Shown: in pieces, positions 4,869 to 5,507 of the stretch
Position numbering within the stretch: the stretch's first letter is position 1
Layout of the letters: every line of letters begins with the position of its first letter
Origin: an uncultured Cellvibrionales bacterium
GTDB taxonomy: Bacteria > Pseudomonadota > Gammaproteobacteria > Pseudomonadales > UBA7434
Assembly: GCA_937897785.1 (NCBI GenBank)
Contig: CALCNB010000316.1
Span: 1 to 5,507, forward strand
Direction of reading: 5' to 3'
Length of the DNA stretch: 5,507 nucleotides
Notes under the pieces: generated by a model
What the model was told of the DNA's origin: nothing
The model's input: only the letters and a program-made list of their open reading frames with translations
The model's database searches: none
Position numbers and translations under genes: made by a program

Positions 4869-5507
4869 ATGGTCGTAAATGCGATTTATTTTTATGCTAC
4901 ATCAATTTTTAAGCAAACAGGTATTGGTACTAATGCTTCATTTTCATCTGGAGTTTTGTTGAGTAGTATTTCTGTAATCTTTACTTTTGTTGCAATTTAT
5001 TTAATTGACAGAATGGGAAGGCGTCCTTTGTTGCTTATTGGAACTGCTGGAATTGCCTTGAGTTTACTGTTGTGTTCTTATGGATTTGGCCAAGCTACCT
5101 ATCAACTTAAACCTGCAAATATTGCTGCTTTTGAGTTTATAAATTCCAACGAATTGTATGTCTTAGCCGATAAGACATTTGAGAGTGATATCGATTTTAA
5201 AAAAGAGGTGAAAGCCATTTTGGGCAACCAAATTTACAGTAAAAATGATGGTGAGATTTTAGAGACTGCCACAAACATTAATGCCACATTGGTGTTGATT
5301 GGAATTTTGGGTTTTATTGCTTGTTTTGCGTTTTCATTAGGTCCTGTCATGTGGGTATTATTGTCCGAATTATTTCCATTAAAGTTTAAAGGCATGGCCA
5401 TTGGCGTTATCGCTTTTATAAATTCATTAATTAGTTCTTTAGTTCAACTTATTTTCCCATGGGAATTATCTAATTTAGGAAATTCTCTCACATTCTTTAT
5501 TTTTGGA
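4869..5507 (+). CDS. Sugar-porter MFS transporter, 5'-truncated and running off the window
   Basis: The frame is open from 4854 (after a TGA at 4851-4853) to the last base. The first ATG is at 4869, giving 213 residues so far. The sequence matches the second half of a sugar porter: NAIYFYATSIF is the helix 7 region, D47-R-M-G-R-R52 is the conserved helix 8-9 loop signature, G158-P-V-M-W162 and S166-E-L-F-P170 are the helix 10 signature, and KFKGMAIG follows. A hydrophilic insert of about 65 residues (about 75-138) separates two membrane segments; I recall similar inserts in Bacteroidetes sugar porters. Helices 1-6 are absent, and the preceding DNA is the leader of the EthD gene, so they cannot lie in another frame nearby. 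As it stands the product would not be a working transporter. Composition is clearly more AT-rich than that of the neighbours. It may be a pseudogene remnant, a rearranged fragment, or the product of an assembly join. Confidence 0.85.
   Translation, partial: MVVNAIYFYATSIFKQTGIGTNASFSSGVLLSSISVIFTFVAIYLIDRMGRRPLLLIGTAGIALSLLLCSYGFGQATYQLKPANIAAFEFINSNELYVLADKTFESDIDFKKEVKAILGNQIYSKNDGEILETATNINATLVLIGILGFIACFAFSLGPVMWVLLSELFPLKFKGMAIGVIAFINSLISSLVQLIFPWELSNLGNSLTFFIFG

Noticed and set aside
1..5507. CRISPR arrays, tRNA or rRNA genes, insertion sequences, integrases
   Set aside because: No regularly spaced repeats, cloverleaf-like sequence, transposase or integrase motifs were seen on either strand.

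Overview
The window looks like chromosomal DNA of a gammaproteobacterium. The strongest argument is the leftward gene order yrfG-hslR-hslO (GMP/IMP nucleotidase, Hsp15, Hsp33), which matches the E. coli arrangement, and all three proteins match their enterobacterial relatives motif by motif. Base composition is moderate over most of the window (28 of 60 bases are G or C at 4681-4740). It turns sharply AT-rich at the right end (20 of 60 at 5161-5220), where the content also changes character.

Layout from left to right. Positions 1-207 are non-coding, downstream of hslO. The first three bases could be the start codon of another leftward gene, and pckA is the neighbour expected from other gammaproteobacteria. 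Positions 208-2276 hold the leftward cluster yrfG, hslR, hslO, with gaps of 28 and 43 bases that suggest one transcript. Its upstream region (2277-2555) has several inverted repeats and a candidate promoter. Positions 2556-3020 encode a small, basic, leftward protein that I do not recognise. A 401-base divergent intergenic region (3021-3421) carries two stem-loops and a pair of abutting LexA-like (SOS) boxes. Positions 3422-4093 encode a rightward outer-membrane lipoprotein with a glycine-zipper segment and an OmpA-type peptidoglycan-binding domain (YiaD-like). It converges with a leftward EthD-domain protein (4106-4807), 12 bases apart. From about 4869 to the window end there is the C-terminal half of a sugar-porter MFS transporter. 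It lacks its first six membrane helices, and its composition and sequence are Bacteroidetes-like.

The left cluster is a stress and housekeeping unit. Hsp15 rescues stalled 50S subunits carrying nascent chains, Hsp33 is a redox-activated holdase, and YrfG is a purine mononucleotide phosphatase. The lipoprotein tethers the outer membrane to peptidoglycan. No link between these genes and the EthD or MFS genes is evident.

I found no clear new multi-gene system. The items most worth a second look are a perfect 28-bp palindrome followed by a T-run inside yrfG, the tandem LexA-like boxes between the unknown gene and the lipoprotein gene, and the abrupt junction that truncates the MFS transporter. 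That junction may be a rearrangement or an assembly chimera.
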